This document shows, one piece after another, positions 8,496 through 18,318 of a stretch of DNA of 51,820 bases. Origin of the DNA: Candidatus Collierbacteria bacterium (GTDB lineage: Bacteria > Patescibacteriota > Microgenomatia > UBA1400 > MFAQ01); NCBI GenBank assembly GCA_903884375.1, contig CAISER010000024.1, positions 1-51,820 on the forward strand, given 5' to 3'. Each line of letters opens with the position of its first letter. Position 1 is the first letter of the stretch. The notes under the pieces are model-generated. The model ran no database searches, was not told the origin of the DNA, and was given only the letters and a program-made list of their open reading frames with translations. A program made the translations under genes and the position numbers.

Positions 8496-9595
8496 AAATC
8501 GCATTAGTACATGACTATATAAAAGAGTATGGAGGAGCAGAAAGAGTTTTACGTGTATTGGCAGACATCTATCCGGACGCACCAATTTATACTGCTTTTC
8601 GAGTAAAAGGATCGAGCGGTGACAAAATGTTTCCGAATAAAAAAATCATCGAAAGTAAATATGCATGGTTAATAAAAAGATGGAATTTATATAGTCCGTT
8701 GAGATTTTTAGTTCCTTGGATTTGGAAATCATTGGACTTATCGGGTTTTGACCTGGTGATTACATCTTGCTCTTCATATTTTGCTCGTGGTTTTAAGGTA
8801 AGTCCAAAGACTGTGGTGGTGGCATATTGTCATACACCACCTAGATTTTTATATGGATTAGAGACAAGTATCAATTTGATGAAGTACCGAGTTGTGCGGA
8901 TGTATGCGACCGTGGTGAATCATTATTTGCGTATTTTTGATTTGTGGTCATCGGAAATGGTGGATAAATGGATGGTAAATTCAAAAAATGTTCAACAGAG
9001 GGTTTGGAAATACTATCGAAAAAAATCTGTGGTGGTTTATCCACCAGTGGAAGTAGAGAAGATAATTGAGGCAAGTAAAAAAGTAAATAAAGAGAATTAC
9101 TTTTTGATTGTATCAAGACTAGTTGGTGCCAAGGGAATTGTGGAAGCGGCAAGGGCAGCACAACATCTTGGATTTTCTTTGAAAATTGTGGGTGAGGCGG
9201 TCGGCTTTTCGCAAGTTGAAAACGAGTTAAAAACAATTAAAGGTGTGGAGCTATTGGGTTCGGTGAGCGATGCTGAAAAATGGAATCTTTATGCCGAAGC
9301 AAAAGGTTTTATCGCATTGGCTAAAGAGGAAGATTTTGGGATGACAGTGGTTGAAGCTATGGCATCAGGAACACCGGTGATAGCATTTAAGGGAGGGGGG
9401 TTTTTGGAAACTGTTGTTGATGGAGAAACGGGAATCTTTGTGGAAAGTACCGAAGTAGAGATCTTGGAGAAAGCAATGAAACGCTTTAATAATATTAAGT
9501 GGAGAAAAGAGGTGTTGGTGAATAGAGCAAAATTATTTTCTAAAGAGAAGTTTGTTCGTAATGTAAAAGCAGAAATAGCCAAAAGTAATGCCTGA
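8492..9595 (+). CDS. Glycosyltransferase family 4-type
   Basis: 'MKIALVHDYIKEYGGAERVLRVLADIYPDAPIYT', 'EDFGMTVVEAMASGTPVIAFKGGG'. ATG at 8492 overlaps the upstream stop (ATGA). Confidence 0.9.
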   Translation: MKIALVHDYIKEYGGAERVLRVLADIYPDAPIYTAFRVKGSSGDKMFPNKKIIESKYAWLIKRWNLYSPLRFLVPWIWKSLDLSGFDLVITSCSSYFARGFKVSPKTVVVAYCHTPPRFLYGLETSINLMKYRVVRMYATVVNHYLRIFDLWSSEMVDKWMVNSKNVQQRVWKYYRKKSVVVYPPVEVEKIIEASKKVNKENYFLIVSRLVGAKGIVEAARAAQHLGFSLKIVGEAVGFSQVENELKTIKGVELLGSVSDAEKWNLYAEAKGFIALAKEEDFGMTVVEAMASGTPVIAFKGGGFLETVVDGETGIFVESTEVEILEKAMKRFNNIKWRKEVLVNRAKLFSKEKFVRNVKAEIAKSNA

Positions 9596-10436
9596 ATTAC
9601 CCGAAGTGGAAACGATCCGCCGACAACTTGATGAAGTGTTGGTGGGTAAAATGATAAAGAAGATTACGGTATTAAAAGATAAAAGTTTTTGTGGAGATGA
9701 AAAATCCCTGGTGGATTGCAAAATTGAAAGAGTTGGAAGAAAAGCTAAAATACTAGAAATTTTCTTTTCGGGTAATAGCCAAATGTTAATTGTGCATTTA
9801 AAAATGACCGGGCAGTTGGTTTATGTGGACGGAAAGAAGAGGATTGCCGGAGGGCATCCAACGGCAGATTGGGTGTCCAATTTACCAAGGAAACATACGA
9901 GAGTGATAATAGATTTTTCAGATGGTGGTAAATTATTTTTTAATGATATGAGATCCTTCGGTTGGATGAAAATTGTGGAAAAAGTTAAATATGAAAGTGA
10001 AATACGCAATTCCGCTCCAGACGTGACAGATAAAGAATTCACGTTAAAGTATTTTTCAAATTTAATAATCAAGACGAATAAAGTAATAAAACAATTATTG
10101 ATGGATCAAGAAATGATAGGCGGTGTGGGGAATATTTATGCAAATGACGCTCTTTACTTGGCTAAAGTTATGCCAAACAGAAAAACGAACAGTTTGTCAA
10201 GGAAGGAGATAAAAAAGATATATGATTCCATCAAAATGGTGATTAACAAGGGTATTAAGTATGGCGGTGCAAGTGCAGCAAATTATGTAGACACAAAAGG
10301 TATGGGAGGAACTTACCAGAATTATTTTTTGGTGTATAAAAAAGACGGCAAAAAATGTTTTAAATGTGGAGAACAGATTAGCAAAATAAAGCTCGGAGGA
10401 AGAGGAACTTATTTTTGTCCAATTTGTCAAAAGTGA
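9588..10436 (+). CDS. mutM: Formamidopyrimidine-DNA glycosylase
   Basis: 'MPELPEVETIRRQL', 'GGVGNIYANDALYLAKVMP', C-terminal CxxC..CxxC zinc finger. Confidence 0.96.
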   Translation: MPELPEVETIRRQLDEVLVGKMIKKITVLKDKSFCGDEKSLVDCKIERVGRKAKILEIFFSGNSQMLIVHLKMTGQLVYVDGKKRIAGGHPTADWVSNLPRKHTRVIIDFSDGGKLFFNDMRSFGWMKIVEKVKYESEIRNSAPDVTDKEFTLKYFSNLIIKTNKVIKQLLMDQEMIGGVGNIYANDALYLAKVMPNRKTNSLSRKEIKKIYDSIKMVINKGIKYGGASAANYVDTKGMGGTYQNYFLVYKKDGKKCFKCGEQISKIKLGGRGTYFCPICQK

Positions 10437-10532
10437 AATAATAATTATTATTGGAATGTTGGGTGTTTTTTGTCTTCGTTCGAAATTTAATACTTCATTT
10501 GCTTAATTGGGATACTTGAATATAATCAAGGC

Positions 10533-11585
10533 GTGGGACTTTCAAGTATTACATTGTCGAACTTCCGAAATTATGAAAATAAGGAATTTAATTTTTCGAA
10601 CGGGGTAACGGTAATAGCGGGAGAAAATGCGAGAGGAAAGACAAATTTATTGGAGGCGATTTATTTATTGGGAGTTGGCGAAAGCTTTAGAGCAAAAAGA
10701 ACGGAAGAAATGGTTCGCTTTGAACAAGAATTGGGGAGGGTGTCAGGACAGATACCCTTGGCAAAAAAAGATTTATTAAATTTGGAAGTGGTAGTAAATG
10801 GTGGAGTGGTAATGGGAAAAGTGGTAAATAAAAGAAAATATTTAATTGATGGAGTGTCAAAAAGGAGAAAAGATATTTTGGGGCTATTACCCTTGGTATT
10901 ATTCCGTCCGGAAGATATTGAACTTATTAGTGGATCTCCCGAGATAAGAAGAAAATTTTTGGACAGATTAATGATTCAGATTGATAAAGAATACGAACAT
11001 AGTCTAACCACTTACGAACAAGCTCTTCGTAGAAGAAACAAAATACTGGACGCTGTACGTAACGGATCTGCGAGTAGATATTCTTTAACATTTTGGGATG
11101 GTTTACTTATTAAACATGGACAGATAATACAAGACAAGCGACGTGAATTGATCGAGTATATTAATCGATTGTTTGATAAAAGTGAGCTGTTTAAAAAACT
11201 TAGGATTGTTTATGATTTGAGTGTTATAAACGAGTCTCGAATAACACAGTATAGTGAGGCTGAAGTGGCAGTTGGTTACACCCTTGTCGGACCACACAAA
11301 GATGATTTGGTGATAAAAGAGGAAACACGAGATTTATTAATTTACGGATCAAGAGGAGAACAAAGAATGGCCGTATTGGCTTTAAAGATGGGAGAAATAT
11401 ATTTTTTGGAAGAAAAAGGAAAAAAGAAAGCAACATTGTTGCTTGATGATATTTTTTCCGAACTGGATGAGGAACATAAGCAGGAGGTGCTTCGGGTAAT
11501 GGCCGGAAGACAGGTGGTTGTAACAACGGCTGATGAAAAAGATCTGGAAATGTTTAAGAAAGCGGAAATAATCCGTATCAATTAA
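10533..11585 (+). CDS. recF: DNA replication/repair protein RecF
   Basis: 'LSNFRNYENKEFNF', 'VTVIAGENARGKTNLLEAIYLLG', 'LLLDDIFSELDEEHK'. GTG start. Confidence 0.95.
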   Translation: MGLSSITLSNFRNYENKEFNFSNGVTVIAGENARGKTNLLEAIYLLGVGESFRAKRTEEMVRFEQELGRVSGQIPLAKKDLLNLEVVVNGGVVMGKVVNKRKYLIDGVSKRRKDILGLLPLVLFRPEDIELISGSPEIRRKFLDRLMIQIDKEYEHSLTTYEQALRRRNKILDAVRNGSASRYSLTFWDGLLIKHGQIIQDKRRELIEYINRLFDKSELFKKLRIVYDLSVINESRITQYSEAEVAVGYTLVGPHKDDLVIKEETRDLLIYGSRGEQRMAVLALKMGEIYFLEEKGKKKATLLLDDIFSELDEEHKQEVLRVMAGRQVVVTTADEKDLEMFKKAEIIRIN

Positions 11586-11848
11586 GACCCTAATCTTTTT
11601 TTGATTCGAGCCATTTGCATAGCAACAATTACAGTAATTATAGTAATGAAAATAGCATAGATAAAGAGAGAAATGATACCGGTATCTTTTGCCAGATAAG
11701 GTTTAATATATAGATTAATGTATTCAGTAATGGCTTCGTTCCATGCTAAGGCAGCGATTAATCCAAGAGCGGAAGAAAACAAGGTCAGAGATTGAATAGC
11801 GATTTCTTGAGACAGTTTGGTGGTTGGGTTTTTGGGAGATTGTTTCAT
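11582..11848 (-). CDS. Small two-TM membrane protein (DUF5654-like)
   Basis: Two hydrophobic helices with 'LGLIAALAWNEAI'; overlaps recF 3' end by 4 nt. Confidence 0.6.
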   Translation of the reverse strand: MKQSPKNPTTKLSQEIAIQSLTLFSSALGLIAALAWNEAITEYINLYIKPYLAKDTGIISLFIYAIFITIITVIVAMQMARIKKRLGS

Positions 11849-11880
11849 AATTGAAGTTTATCACTTGTATACTTAACGTT

Positions 11881-12744
11881 ATGGTTGTAAAGAAATTTGG
11901 ATTAAAGAATTTTTTAGAGAGTAATACCTTTTTAAATATTGGTGATAAGTATTCAACAGGACAAATAACCATAATTGGAGGAAGCAATTTATTTCATGGT
12001 GCGCCGATACTAGCTTTGAAGGCCGCATCAAGAATGGTCAGCATGACATATTTTTCGACTCCGGTTGAGGATAAGTCTGTAGCAGATAAGATTAAATCTG
12101 AAATATCAAGTTTTGTTTGGATTGACAGAAAAGATTTAGATAGTTATATATCCAAATCTGACGTGGTATTGATTGGGCCAGGGTTGATGAGAAGTCATGT
12201 GAGAGAACAAGGTTTTGTGTGTGATTTTACAGGAGAAGAAACTCGGAAAATGAGCCTTTTGTTATTTAGGAAATTCCCCAATAAAAAATGGGTTGTTGAT
12301 GGTGGAGCGTTGCAGGTTGTTAAGGTTCCCGATATACCAAAAGGTGCCGTAGTGACGCCTAACAAAAAAGAATTTGAAATGATGTTTGGGGAAAAATTAG
12401 AAGAGGACTATAAAAATAGATGTGAACAAGTCTTTAAATTATCAAATAAATATAATTTGATTATATTAACAAAAGATTCGGTTTCGATTGTCAGCAACGG
12501 GAAAGAGACATGGTCGATCGAGGGAGGAAATGAGGGATTGGTTAAGGGGGGAATGGGAGACGTAATTGCCGGATTAACAACTGGGTTTTTGGCAAAAAAT
12601 GATGCCTTGTTTTCTGCGTGTGCAGCATCGTTTTTGGTTAAAAAAACCGCTGAAAAATTAGCCATGGAAAGAAGTTATATGTTTAATGCAGATGATTTGG
12701 TAAATAAGGTGCCAAAGATATATAAAGAACTGATAAATAGTTGA
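11881..12744 (+). CDS. nnrD: ADP/ATP-dependent NAD(P)H-hydrate dehydratase-like carbohydrate kinase
   Basis: 'GQITIIGGSNLFHGAPILALKAASR', 'LIGPGLMR', 'VTPNKKEFEMMFG', 'GGMGDVIAGLTTGFLAK'. First ATG of the ORF is at 11851; 11881 preferred. Confidence 0.85.
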   Translation: MVVKKFGLKNFLESNTFLNIGDKYSTGQITIIGGSNLFHGAPILALKAASRMVSMTYFSTPVEDKSVADKIKSEISSFVWIDRKDLDSYISKSDVVLIGPGLMRSHVREQGFVCDFTGEETRKMSLLLFRKFPNKKWVVDGGALQVVKVPDIPKGAVVTPNKKEFEMMFGEKLEEDYKNRCEQVFKLSNKYNLIILTKDSVSIVSNGKETWSIEGGNEGLVKGGMGDVIAGLTTGFLAKNDALFSACAASFLVKKTAEKLAMERSYMFNADDLVNKVPKIYKELINS

Positions 12745-12775
12745 GATTTTCCGCATACGATGCGATAATAATGGT

Positions 12776-13876
12776 GTGTTTAGCCCCCATTACATAATTA
12801 CCAATAAAATATTAGGAAGCATTGTAGAGCTTGAAAAATCAGTTGTGATAGCAGAGTTGGCTCAGCTCCAAACAGATTGGGAATTAAAACTAAAGTTAGA
12901 ATGTCTCTCCAAGAGAGCATATAACACGCTTCATTTTTTGGGAACGACTTTGGATGTTAATGATGTATCAAAAATTGTCAAAGATGATCCGGGAAGAGAT
13001 GACAAACCAACCCAAGTTGCGTTGAGGGTTGGAGTTGTGGCAAAAGAAAGAGATATACAGAGAGCAATTAATTGGTTAAACGCCAGTCGTTTGGTAGCCC
13101 AAACTGCTTATTTATCAAAAAAATTTAAACAAGAGACTTTTGGGGAAAAAGATCTGATGATTTTGAATAAAATATTGGGAGAAAGAATGGTAAATGCAAG
13201 TATTTTAGGAGAGTATCGGTATAAAACAACTAGTGAATATCCTGAAGTAAAAGCTCCTTTACCGATTGAAGTTAAGTATCAGATGGAAGATCTATTTTCA
13301 TGGTTTAAAAGTGCAGTAAAATCTGAAATTCATCCAATAATAAAAGCGGGAGTGATGCTTTTTGAGATAATGCGCATCAGACCATTTGAAGAAGATAACT
13401 TTAATTCAGGATTGTTTTTTACCAGTTTAATAATGGATAGCGAAGGATATGGAATGAAAGAAATGTGGGTTTTTGAAGAGGATTTGCTTAAAAACAAACC
13501 AAAATTAACGGAATTATTTGCGATTGCAGTTGATAGTGGAGAATTGACTGGCTGGTTAGAATTTATTACAAAAATGTTCTCGGAGTCAGCGGAGAAAACA
13601 AGAATTAAAATAATGAATTTAGTGGGAGATAGACCCATCTTTAAATCGGATGGCGGAAAGATAATTTCTCTTTCGGAAAGGCAAATAACCATTATGGAAG
13701 AAATGACTATTCAAACTGAAATGACTATTAAGGAAATCAGGGGGATATTGCCGATGGTTTCGGACGATACTATTTTGAGAGATTTAAAAGATTTGATAAC
13801 AAAGAAGTTGTTACGAAAGAAGGGAAAAACAAAAGGAGCGGTTTATGTTTTGGGAAAGGTAAAAGGGTTTAGGTAG
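12776..13876 (+). CDS. Fic-fold-like protein with degenerate catalytic motif and C-terminal winged-helix-like region
   Basis: 'IHPIIKAGVMLFEIMRIRPFEEDNFNSGLFFTSLIM' aligns by eye with Fic HPFxxGNGRxxR; C-term 'TIKEIRGILPMVSDDTILRDLKDLITKKLLRKKGK'. Confidence 0.65.
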   Translation: MFSPHYIITNKILGSIVELEKSVVIAELAQLQTDWELKLKLECLSKRAYNTLHFLGTTLDVNDVSKIVKDDPGRDDKPTQVALRVGVVAKERDIQRAINWLNASRLVAQTAYLSKKFKQETFGEKDLMILNKILGERMVNASILGEYRYKTTSEYPEVKAPLPIEVKYQMEDLFSWFKSAVKSEIHPIIKAGVMLFEIMRIRPFEEDNFNSGLFFTSLIMDSEGYGMKEMWVFEEDLLKNKPKLTELFAIAVDSGELTGWLEFITKMFSESAEKTRIKIMNLVGDRPIFKSDGGKIISLSERQITIMEEMTIQTEMTIKEIRGILPMVSDDTILRDLKDLITKKLLRKKGKTKGAVYVLGKVKGFR

Positions 13877-13884
13877 GTTACAAT

Positions 13885-15600
13885 GTGATTATGTTGTTCA
13901 AAGAATTTTCAGGGTATTTAGAAAAATTGGAAAAGATTTCATCAAGGTTGGAGATTACCGAAATGTTGGCGGAATTGATAGGAAAAATGGAACCGCAAGA
14001 AACCAGTAAGGGAATTTATTTGGTACTGGGACAACTTGGTCCCGACTTTGCCAATCAAGAGTTTGGGATGGCGATAAAAATGGTCATTCGGGCTGTGGCA
14101 ATAGGATCAGGAGAGTCGATTGAAGAGGTAACGAAGAAATATAAACAAAAAGGTGATTTGGGATTACTTTTGGAAAACCTGGCTTTTGTTGAAGAAAAAT
14201 ATAAAAAGCATAGTTTGAGCGAAATATATGACTCTTTACAAACGATCGCGATGGATGGTGGATTTGGAAGCCAAGAAAGAAAAGTAAATAGATTGGCGGA
14301 GATATTATTAGAAGTAAGCACACTGGAAAGAAAATTTATTTCACGAATGGTGGTGGGTAAACTACGTCTTGGTTTTTCAGCAAAAACGATTTTTGATGCT
14401 TTATCGAAGATAGAAAGCGGAAATAAAACACTTAGGAAAGAGATTGACTCTGTTTTTCAAATATACCCTGACCCAGGTCTGATAACAAAATTAGTTAAAG
14501 AAAAGGGGATAGTGGGACTTAAGGAAATTAAAGTAAAAGTGGGGGTTCCGGTTGTCCCTGCTTTGTGTCAAAGACTTAATGAATATGAAGAGATTGTGGA
14601 AAAAATGGAAGATTTGGCGGTGGAGAGAAAATATGATGGAACCCGTTTGCAAATTCACTTTAATAGATTAAAGAATGAAATTAAGACTTATACGCGGAAT
14701 TTGGAAGAGAATAGCTGGATGTTCCCTGAACTGTTGGAAATGGGTAAATGGATAAAGGGAAATGAAATTATTATTGATTGTGAAGCTGCCGGATATGAAA
14801 GAAAAACGGGGAAAGTATTACCCTTTCAGATTACAATGACACGAAAGAGGAAACATAACATTGCAAATGCCGCTGAGAGTGTGCCAATGAGATTTTATGT
14901 TTTCGATATTTTAAATAAAGATGGGCAAAGCCTAATTGAAAAGCCATATTTTGAGAGAAGAGAAATATTAACAAGGACGATAAAGGACAATGAAACAATG
15001 GTGGTTGATGAGTATGTGCGAACTAGTAGCGCTGATGAGGTAAAGAAACTTCATGAAAAATATTTAAGTGAAGGATTTGAGGGAGCAGTGCTGAAAATGT
15101 GGAACGGGAAATATTTGCCAGGAAGACAAGGATGGAATTGGGTGAAGATTAAAGAGGTGGAAGGTAATTTAGGGAAACTGTCTGATACTTTGGATTTGGT
15201 GGTATTAGGGTATTATTTTGGACGTGGAAAAAGAACAGATTTTGGAATAGGAGCGTTTTTGGTGGGTTTGAAAAAGGGTGAGTTTTGGGTATCACTTGCA
15301 AAAATTGGAACAGGACTTACTGACGATGAATTTAGAAATTTGAAGGAAAAATTGGAGGAGCTAATAATTAAAGAAAAACCGGAAAACTATATGGTGGAAG
15401 GAACTCTTTTGGCTGATGTGTGGGTTGAGCCCAAAGTGGTGGTAGAAGTTGCTGCCGATGAGATAACTAGAAGTAATGTTCATGCGGCAGGAATTGCATT
15501 AAGATTTCCCAGATTGATTAGGTTTAGAGAAGATAAGAGCATAAATGAGGCAACTACCTGGAAAGAAGTAGAAGAAATTGCCAAAATATCCAAGGTTTAA
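13885..15600 (+). CDS. ATP-dependent DNA ligase (archaeal/eukaryal-type)
   Basis: 'LAVERKYDGTRLQIHF' (KYDGTR), 'EGFEGAVLKMWNGKYLPGRQGWNWVKIK'; N-terminal helical DNA-binding domain. Confidence 0.93.
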   Translation: MIMLFKEFSGYLEKLEKISSRLEITEMLAELIGKMEPQETSKGIYLVLGQLGPDFANQEFGMAIKMVIRAVAIGSGESIEEVTKKYKQKGDLGLLLENLAFVEEKYKKHSLSEIYDSLQTIAMDGGFGSQERKVNRLAEILLEVSTLERKFISRMVVGKLRLGFSAKTIFDALSKIESGNKTLRKEIDSVFQIYPDPGLITKLVKEKGIVGLKEIKVKVGVPVVPALCQRLNEYEEIVEKMEDLAVERKYDGTRLQIHFNRLKNEIKTYTRNLEENSWMFPELLEMGKWIKGNEIIIDCEAAGYERKTGKVLPFQITMTRKRKHNIANAAESVPMRFYVFDILNKDGQSLIEKPYFERREILTRTIKDNETMVVDEYVRTSSADEVKKLHEKYLSEGFEGAVLKMWNGKYLPGRQGWNWVKIKEVEGNLGKLSDTLDLVVLGYYFGRGKRTDFGIGAFLVGLKKGEFWVSLAKIGTGLTDDEFRNLKEKLEELIIKEKPENYMVEGTLLADVWVEPKVVVEVAADEITRSNVHAAGIALRFPRLIRFREDKSINEATTWKEVEEIAKISKV

Positions 15601-15614
15601 GGTATGATTTAGAA

Positions 15615-16250
15615 ATGGAATTTATAAAAGCTGTCTTCGACTTTTTCTTACATGTCGATAAAAACTTAGTTTTAGTAATGGCTCAGTATGGCACTTTAAC
15701 CTACGTTATTTTGTTTGTCATTATTTTTATGGAAACTGGTTTGGTGGTAACGCCTTTTCTTCCCGGTGATTCTTTGTTGTTTGCGGCAGGAGCTTTGGCG
15801 GCAATGGGTTCTTTTAACATCATATTGCTTTATGGGTTAATGGCATTGGCAGCGATTGTTGGGGATACGGCAAATTATTGGATAGGCCATAAACTGGGAA
15901 GAGGAGTCTTTGAGAGGGGTAGTAAGTTGTTTAAAAAAGAGTATTTGGAAGAAGGGGAAGCTTTTTACGCGAAACATGGCGGAGCAGCTATTTTCTTAGG
16001 CCGTTTTGTGCCAATAGTACGGACTTTTGTACCTTTTGTGGCCGGTGTTAGCGAGATGAGTTATAAACATTTCATTATCTACAACGTTATCGGAGGATTA
16101 TCGTGGGTAACTCTATTTTTGATGGGAGGATTTATGTTTGGAAATATTCCATTTGTAAAAAATAATTTTCATTATGTTGTCGTTCTGATTATTTTGATTT
16201 CGGTTGTGCCAATTATTTGGACGACGGTGAAGAGGGGAATGAAGAAATAA
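15615..16250 (+). CDS. DedA family membrane protein
   Basis: 'FMETGLVVTPFLPGDSLLFAAGALAA', 'GHKLGRGVFERGSKLFKKEYLEEGEAFYAKHGGAAIFLGRFVPIVRTFVPFVAG'. Confidence 0.93.
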   Translation: MEFIKAVFDFFLHVDKNLVLVMAQYGTLTYVILFVIIFMETGLVVTPFLPGDSLLFAAGALAAMGSFNIILLYGLMALAAIVGDTANYWIGHKLGRGVFERGSKLFKKEYLEEGEAFYAKHGGAAIFLGRFVPIVRTFVPFVAGVSEMSYKHFIIYNVIGGLSWVTLFLMGGFMFGNIPFVKNNFHYVVVLIILISVVPIIWTTVKRGMKK

Positions 16251-16496
16251 TATGTTTGATTTTCTCATCAGACCCGTCGCCTTATACCGTTTTCAAAAAC
16301 CGGATGTTCTCCAACCAGCGTTGGAGCCATCCTTTGACTGAGCGGGTGCAAAAATTTTCTTCGAGGAATACCATGCTTTTCCTTGTGAGTGCCGAGGACT
16401 GTGAATACACATGTGCACATATGCGTATATTTTTGAAAAGATATAAGGCTTCGGTCTTATGATTCGAAAATGATGTTGAAAATGTTAGAATGAATT

Positions 16497-17432
16497 ATGG
16501 TTTTGAATTTATTGATGGGACTGATTCTCTTGGTTTTGATTGTTTTGTCATCTGGAGTTGTGGTAGATGTGTTGGAAAGATTTGTTTTTCAACTTCCGAT
16601 TAAAAAGAAAGCAATTACTTCAATATTGATTGGATTTTCGTTAGCTTTACCTGAGCTTTTTGTGGGAATTGCAGCGGCATTTGATGGAAAACCACAAATT
16701 GCTTTGGGAAATGTTGTTGGTGCAAATATGGCGAATTTGAGTTTAATTATCGGTGGATTAGCCTTGTCGGTGGGAGTTGTGCCAGTTTTGGGGGAGTATT
16801 TAGAGAAAGATCTTTGGTTGACGATAGTCTTTGCGTTAATGCCGTTTGTTTTGCTTTTTGATGGGACAATTTCCCGTTTTGACGGCGAGTTATTGATTGC
16901 AATGTATTTTATTTACATATTTTTCTTGTCGAAAAATAAGGGAGTGGTGAAACAGGTTAAGAAAAAAATTAGTCTTATCGAAAAAGGTGGACTGCCATTG
17001 ATATTGATTTTGGGGCTATTAATTATGGCAATATGTTCATGGCAATTAGTTCAGATTGTTATTAGAGTGGCGGCGATTTGGGGAGTGAGCTGGTTTTGGT
17101 TGGGATTATTGTTGATTTCTTTTGGGACGACCTTACCAGAATTGTTATTGTTATCGTTTTCCCGAAAGAAAAATAAGGCGAGTTTGGTGCTTCCAGATTT
17201 ATTATCGAGTGTGGTGATGAATTCGACAGTAATACTTGGAATCGTGGCAGTAATAACACCAATTGTGATGGCTGAGTCGATACAGCGAGGACTGTCTGGT
17301 ATGTTTTTGGTAATAATACTGGGACTATTTTGGCTTTTTACAAAATCAAAGAGAAAACTGGAAAAATGGGAAGGATTAGTATTGATTGGGATTTACTTAA
17401 TGTTTATTGGTTTGCAATTTATGTTTGCTTGA
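16497..17432 (+). CDS. Sodium/calcium exchanger family (CaCA) antiporter
   Basis: Two alpha-repeats: 'SLALPELFVGIAAAFDGKPQIALGNVVGANMANL' and 'SFGTTLPELLLLSFSRKKNKASLVLPDLLSSVVMNS'. Confidence 0.9.
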   Translation: MVLNLLMGLILLVLIVLSSGVVVDVLERFVFQLPIKKKAITSILIGFSLALPELFVGIAAAFDGKPQIALGNVVGANMANLSLIIGGLALSVGVVPVLGEYLEKDLWLTIVFALMPFVLLFDGTISRFDGELLIAMYFIYIFFLSKNKGVVKQVKKKISLIEKGGLPLILILGLLIMAICSWQLVQIVIRVAAIWGVSWFWLGLLLISFGTTLPELLLLSFSRKKNKASLVLPDLLSSVVMNSTVILGIVAVITPIVMAESIQRGLSGMFLVIILGLFWLFTKSKRKLEKWEGLVLIGIYLMFIGLQFMFA

Positions 17433-18300
17433 AAACTAATGATCGTTTTCTTCCAAGCTGAGGAGGGCTCTGATTCTGTCGGAAATCTTTTTTCTTGAAC
17501 CTTTTTTTGATAAAGACCGACTGGAGATTTTTTAAGAATTCCGGAGCTGTTTTAATTTTGTCAGGGTATTCCCCTCCCATGGGATATTCTTTTTCTTGGT
17601 CCACTTTTTGATTAGTCATGTATTTTAGATTAAGAACAGCATATTTTTGAATCAATTTAAGAGTACCAACTTTGCGGAAACGTCTTAAGGAGTAGACATA
17701 ACGAGGTTCATGAATGATGGAAAAAGAGTATCCCTTACGATAACCTTGTCTTACAAATTCAGTATCTTCAGCAAACCCAACATTAGGATTAAAACCGCCA
17801 ATTTTGCCAAAAATTTTGCGGCGACAGCCAATCATGGCTCCTAAAGCTCCGGGATTACCGATAAGGAAACCAGTTTCGGCAAGAAGATTGAGATATGTGG
17901 CGACAGCTTTGTCCGAACTTTTATTTGAATCTGGAAGACACCAGGTTGTGAACATGTCGACAGGTTTGACAGATTGATTGTATTTGACGCCTTCCAAGAA
18001 GTGTTTGGGAAGACGATTGTCGGCATCATTAAAGAGAAGATAAGTGCCTATTCCAGCTTCACCACCCATATTTCTTTGAACTGAAACGTTTCTAACTTTG
18101 CTTGAAAGAATTTTTAGAGAAGGGAGCTTTGTTTTAAATTCTTTGGCTTTTTCAACAGTTTTGTCTTTTGATTGACCGTCGATAACAATAACTTCAAAAT
18201 CCTGAAAAGTTTGGTTTGAAAGATCTTTTAACAAAAGAGGAAGAGACTTTTCTTCGTTTAGGCAAGGAATAATTATAGAAAAAAATGGTTCTTTGGTCAT
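17419..18300 (-). CDS. Glycosyltransferase family 2
   Basis: 'FFSIIIPCLNEEKSLPLLLKDLSNQTFQDFEVIVIDGQSKDKT', 'LLFNDADNRLP'. Confidence 0.92.
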   Translation of the reverse strand: MTKEPFFSIIIPCLNEEKSLPLLLKDLSNQTFQDFEVIVIDGQSKDKTVEKAKEFKTKLPSLKILSSKVRNVSVQRNMGGEAGIGTYLLFNDADNRLPKHFLEGVKYNQSVKPVDMFTTWCLPDSNKSSDKAVATYLNLLAETGFLIGNPGALGAMIGCRRKIFGKIGGFNPNVGFAEDTEFVRQGYRKGYSFSIIHEPRYVYSLRRFRKVGTLKLIQKYAVLNLKYMTNQKVDQEKEYPMGGEYPDKIKTAPEFLKNLQSVFIKKRFKKKDFRQNQSPPQLGRKRSLVFKQT

Positions 18301-18318
18301 AACTGATAGAATTATAGT

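Noticed and set aside
16251-16275. Hammerhead-like CTGATGAG...AAAA on the minus strand
   Set aside because: No stem II between CTGATGA and the A-run and no convincing stems I/III; chance match.
16217-16462. 81-aa ORF after dedA
   Set aside because: Overlaps dedA, no recognisable content, and lies over a hairpin-rich intergenic region.
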